Source: Chryseobacterium soldanellicola | Lineage (GTDB): Bacteria > Bacteroidota > Bacteroidia > Flavobacteriales > Weeksellaceae | DNA: 64,000 bases | Direction: 5' to 3' | NCBI RefSeq assembly: GCF_900100115.1 | Contig: NZ_FNKL01000003.1 | Location: 1-64,000 of the forward strand | Shown: positions 62,760 through 64,000 of the stretch, one piece after another | How the letters are laid out: each line of letters starts with the position of its first letter | How positions within the stretch are numbered: the first letter of the stretch is position 1 | Notes under the pieces: model-generated | What the model was told of the DNA's origin: nothing | Databases searched by the model: none | What the model saw: the letters and a program-made list of their open reading frames with translations, nothing else | Position numbers and translations under genes: made by a program

Positions 62760-64000
62760 ATGAAAAAGAAAATTGCGGTCATAGGTTCGGGTTTTTCAGG
62801 GTTATCAGCGGCGGCTTATGCTTCAAAAGAAGGCCATGAAGTACATTTATTTGAAAAAAACAACGATATTGGAGGAAGAGCCAGAAATTTTAAAACCGAT
62901 AACGGATATATTTTCGATATGGGACCGAGCTGGTATTGGATGCCCGATATTATTGAGTCTTTTTTTGAAGAATTTAACAGAAAAGCATCAGACTTTTATA
63001 CCCTTGTCCCTTTAGATCCGCAGTTTGAGATGGTTTTTTCTGATGGAGTTATGCAAATTCCGCATCATTACGGAGAAATGAAGGATCTTTTTGAAAAAAC
63101 CGAGCCCGGCGCAGGAAAAATGCTTGACAGATTTATGGAAGATGCTCAATATAAATATGAAACGGGCATGAAAGATTTTGTCAATAAACCTTGCCATTCA
63201 TGGTGGGAATTTGTTTCACCTAAAATAGCAAAAAGTGCCTTAAAGCTTGATTTATTAACGAATTTTCAAAGTTTTGTAAGAAAATATTTCACTCATCCGA
63301 AACTGATTGTCTTAATGGAATTTCCAGTGATATTTCTGGGTGCCGCGCCAAAAGATATCCCGGCGCTCTACAGCCTGATGAATTATGGCGGCTATAAACT
63401 GGGAACATGGTATCCGATGGGCGGTTTTTCAAAAATCATAGATGCTATGAAAGAAATCGCTGTAGAACAAGGCACTATCATTAACTGTAATTCCAACGTA
63501 GAAAAAATTATTGTTAAAAATAACAAAGTTTCCGGCTTGATCGTTAATCAAAAAGAAATTAATTTTGATACCATTATTGCCTCTTCGGATTATCATCATA
63601 CCGAAACGAAATTACTTCCTGAAGAATTCCGGAATTATAATGAAAAGTATTGGGAAAAACGGACTTTTGCGCCTTCATGCCTTATTTATTATATCGGATG
63701 CAAAGAAAAAATCCCTAATCTCAAGCATCATACTTTATTTTTTGAAAATGACCTCGACCTTCATACGGAAGAAATCTATACTGATAAAAAATGGCCTACA
63801 AAACCGTTGTTTTATGCCTGTTGTCCTTCAAAAACCGATCCTTCGGTAGCGCCCGAAAATAGTGAAAACCTTTTTTTGCTGATGCCCGTTGCAACCGGAA
63901 TAGAAGATAATGAAGAAATCAGGGAAATATATTTTAACCAAATGATTTCAAGATTAGAAAAACATACAGGAACTTCTGATCTTATTTCAAAAATAGAATA
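62760..64000 (+). CDS. crtI: Phytoene desaturase-family protein (CrtI-like), 3' end outside window
   Basis: The ATG at 62760 starts KKKIAVIGSGFSGLSAAAYA, an FAD-binding GxGxxG motif, followed by LFEKNNDIGGRARNF and DMGPSWYWMPDI, the CrtI signature. The frame is open to the window end (413 codons). It desaturates phytoene or related carotenoids. The MarR gene immediately upstream and presumed pigment genes downstream fit a carotenoid locus. Confidence 0.9.
   Translation, partial: MKKKIAVIGSGFSGLSAAAYASKEGHEVHLFEKNNDIGGRARNFKTDNGYIFDMGPSWYWMPDIIESFFEEFNRKASDFYTLVPLDPQFEMVFSDGVMQIPHHYGEMKDLFEKTEPGAGKMLDRFMEDAQYKYETGMKDFVNKPCHSWWEFVSPKIAKSALKLDLLTNFQSFVRKYFTHPKLIVLMEFPVIFLGAAPKDIPALYSLMNYGGYKLGTWYPMGGFSKIIDAMKEIAVEQGTIINCNSNVEKIIVKNNKVSGLIVNQKEINFDTIIASSDYHHTETKLLPEEFRNYNEKYWEKRTFAPSCLIYYIGCKEKIPNLKHHTLFFENDLDLHTEEIYTDKKWPTKPLFYACCPSKTDPSVAPENSENLFLLMPVATGIEDNEEIREIYFNQMISRLEKHTGTSDLISKIE

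Noticed and set aside
1..64000. CRISPR arrays, tRNA or rRNA genes
   Set aside because: No regularly spaced repeats and no recognisable tRNA arms or rRNA segments were found.

Overview
The window looks like the chromosome of a low-GC Bacteroidota member of the Chryseobacterium/Flavobacteriia type. Supporting signs are -7 promoter boxes of the TAnnTTTG type, a type IX secretion (T9SS) C-terminal sorting domain, Rhs proteins with Bacteroidota-style N-termini, a DUF2911 protein, a PIG-L/SSS-symporter operon and a MarR-crtI pigment locus. I see no rRNA, tRNA, CRISPR array or intact insertion sequence.

Layout. 1-6.1 kb: a fimbria-like locus with two near-identical pilin-like genes, a PapD-like chaperone, a 934-aa usher-like outer-membrane protein and a two-domain tip adhesin whose C-terminal domain resembles the pilins. 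It runs into a hybrid histidine kinase, a second kinase and a LuxR-type response regulator (6.1-9.6 kb). 10-12.3 kb: an NTF2-like protein, a luciferase-like monooxygenase and a Crp/Fnr regulator. 12.6-17.4 kb (minus): PIG-L deacetylase, an unlisted 34-aa membrane peptide, SSS symporter and DUF2911, tightly coupled. 17.7-21.7 kb (minus): Crp/Fnr regulator, SDR, secreted VOC-NTF2 fusion, SnoaL-like protein and nitroreductase. 21.9-25.2 kb: a GC-richer block (SDR, Crp/Fnr, epimerase, AraC) that looks imported. 25.4-27.6 kb: two gene remnants meeting head to head, then small proteins. 27.9-34.2 kb: a pentose-phosphate operon (tkt, rpiB, gnd, zwf, pgl) closed by a strong terminator. 34.4-36.1 kb: HxlR regulator and a divergent, catalytically odd Old Yellow Enzyme homologue.

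36.2-47.5 kb (minus): a polymorphic toxin locus. A T9SS-sorted propeller-like protein, an Rhs-like partner and a full-length Rhs protein with an HEISH-bearing tip form one operon, followed by a candidate immunity gene, a promoterless core-plus-tip cassette with its own candidate immunity gene, and a third decayed core. Direct repeats separate the modules. 48-53.3 kb: single-domain response regulator, fourth Crp/Fnr regulator, DUF4267-cupin fusion, ABM monooxygenase, two SDRs and a divergent HxlR. 53.5-58.7 kb: gene remnant, aspartyl protease with PDZ domain, two nearly identical 128-aa proteins of unknown function, and two secreted repeat proteins. 58.9-64 kb: a frameshifted hydrolase, Hsp20, an antiporter gene broken by an in-frame stop, MarR and the start of phytoene desaturase.

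Two regulatory patterns tie genes together. (1) Five promoters near three of the four Crp/Fnr genes have a half-site 26.5-27.5 bp from the centre of the -7 box. The half-sites are TTGAC-like or TTACC-like, and this tracks an E-to-Q change in the recognition helix of the neighbouring regulator. (2) The Rhs operon and both 128-aa genes share a 38-bp promoter pattern with identical spacing, suggesting one regulon.
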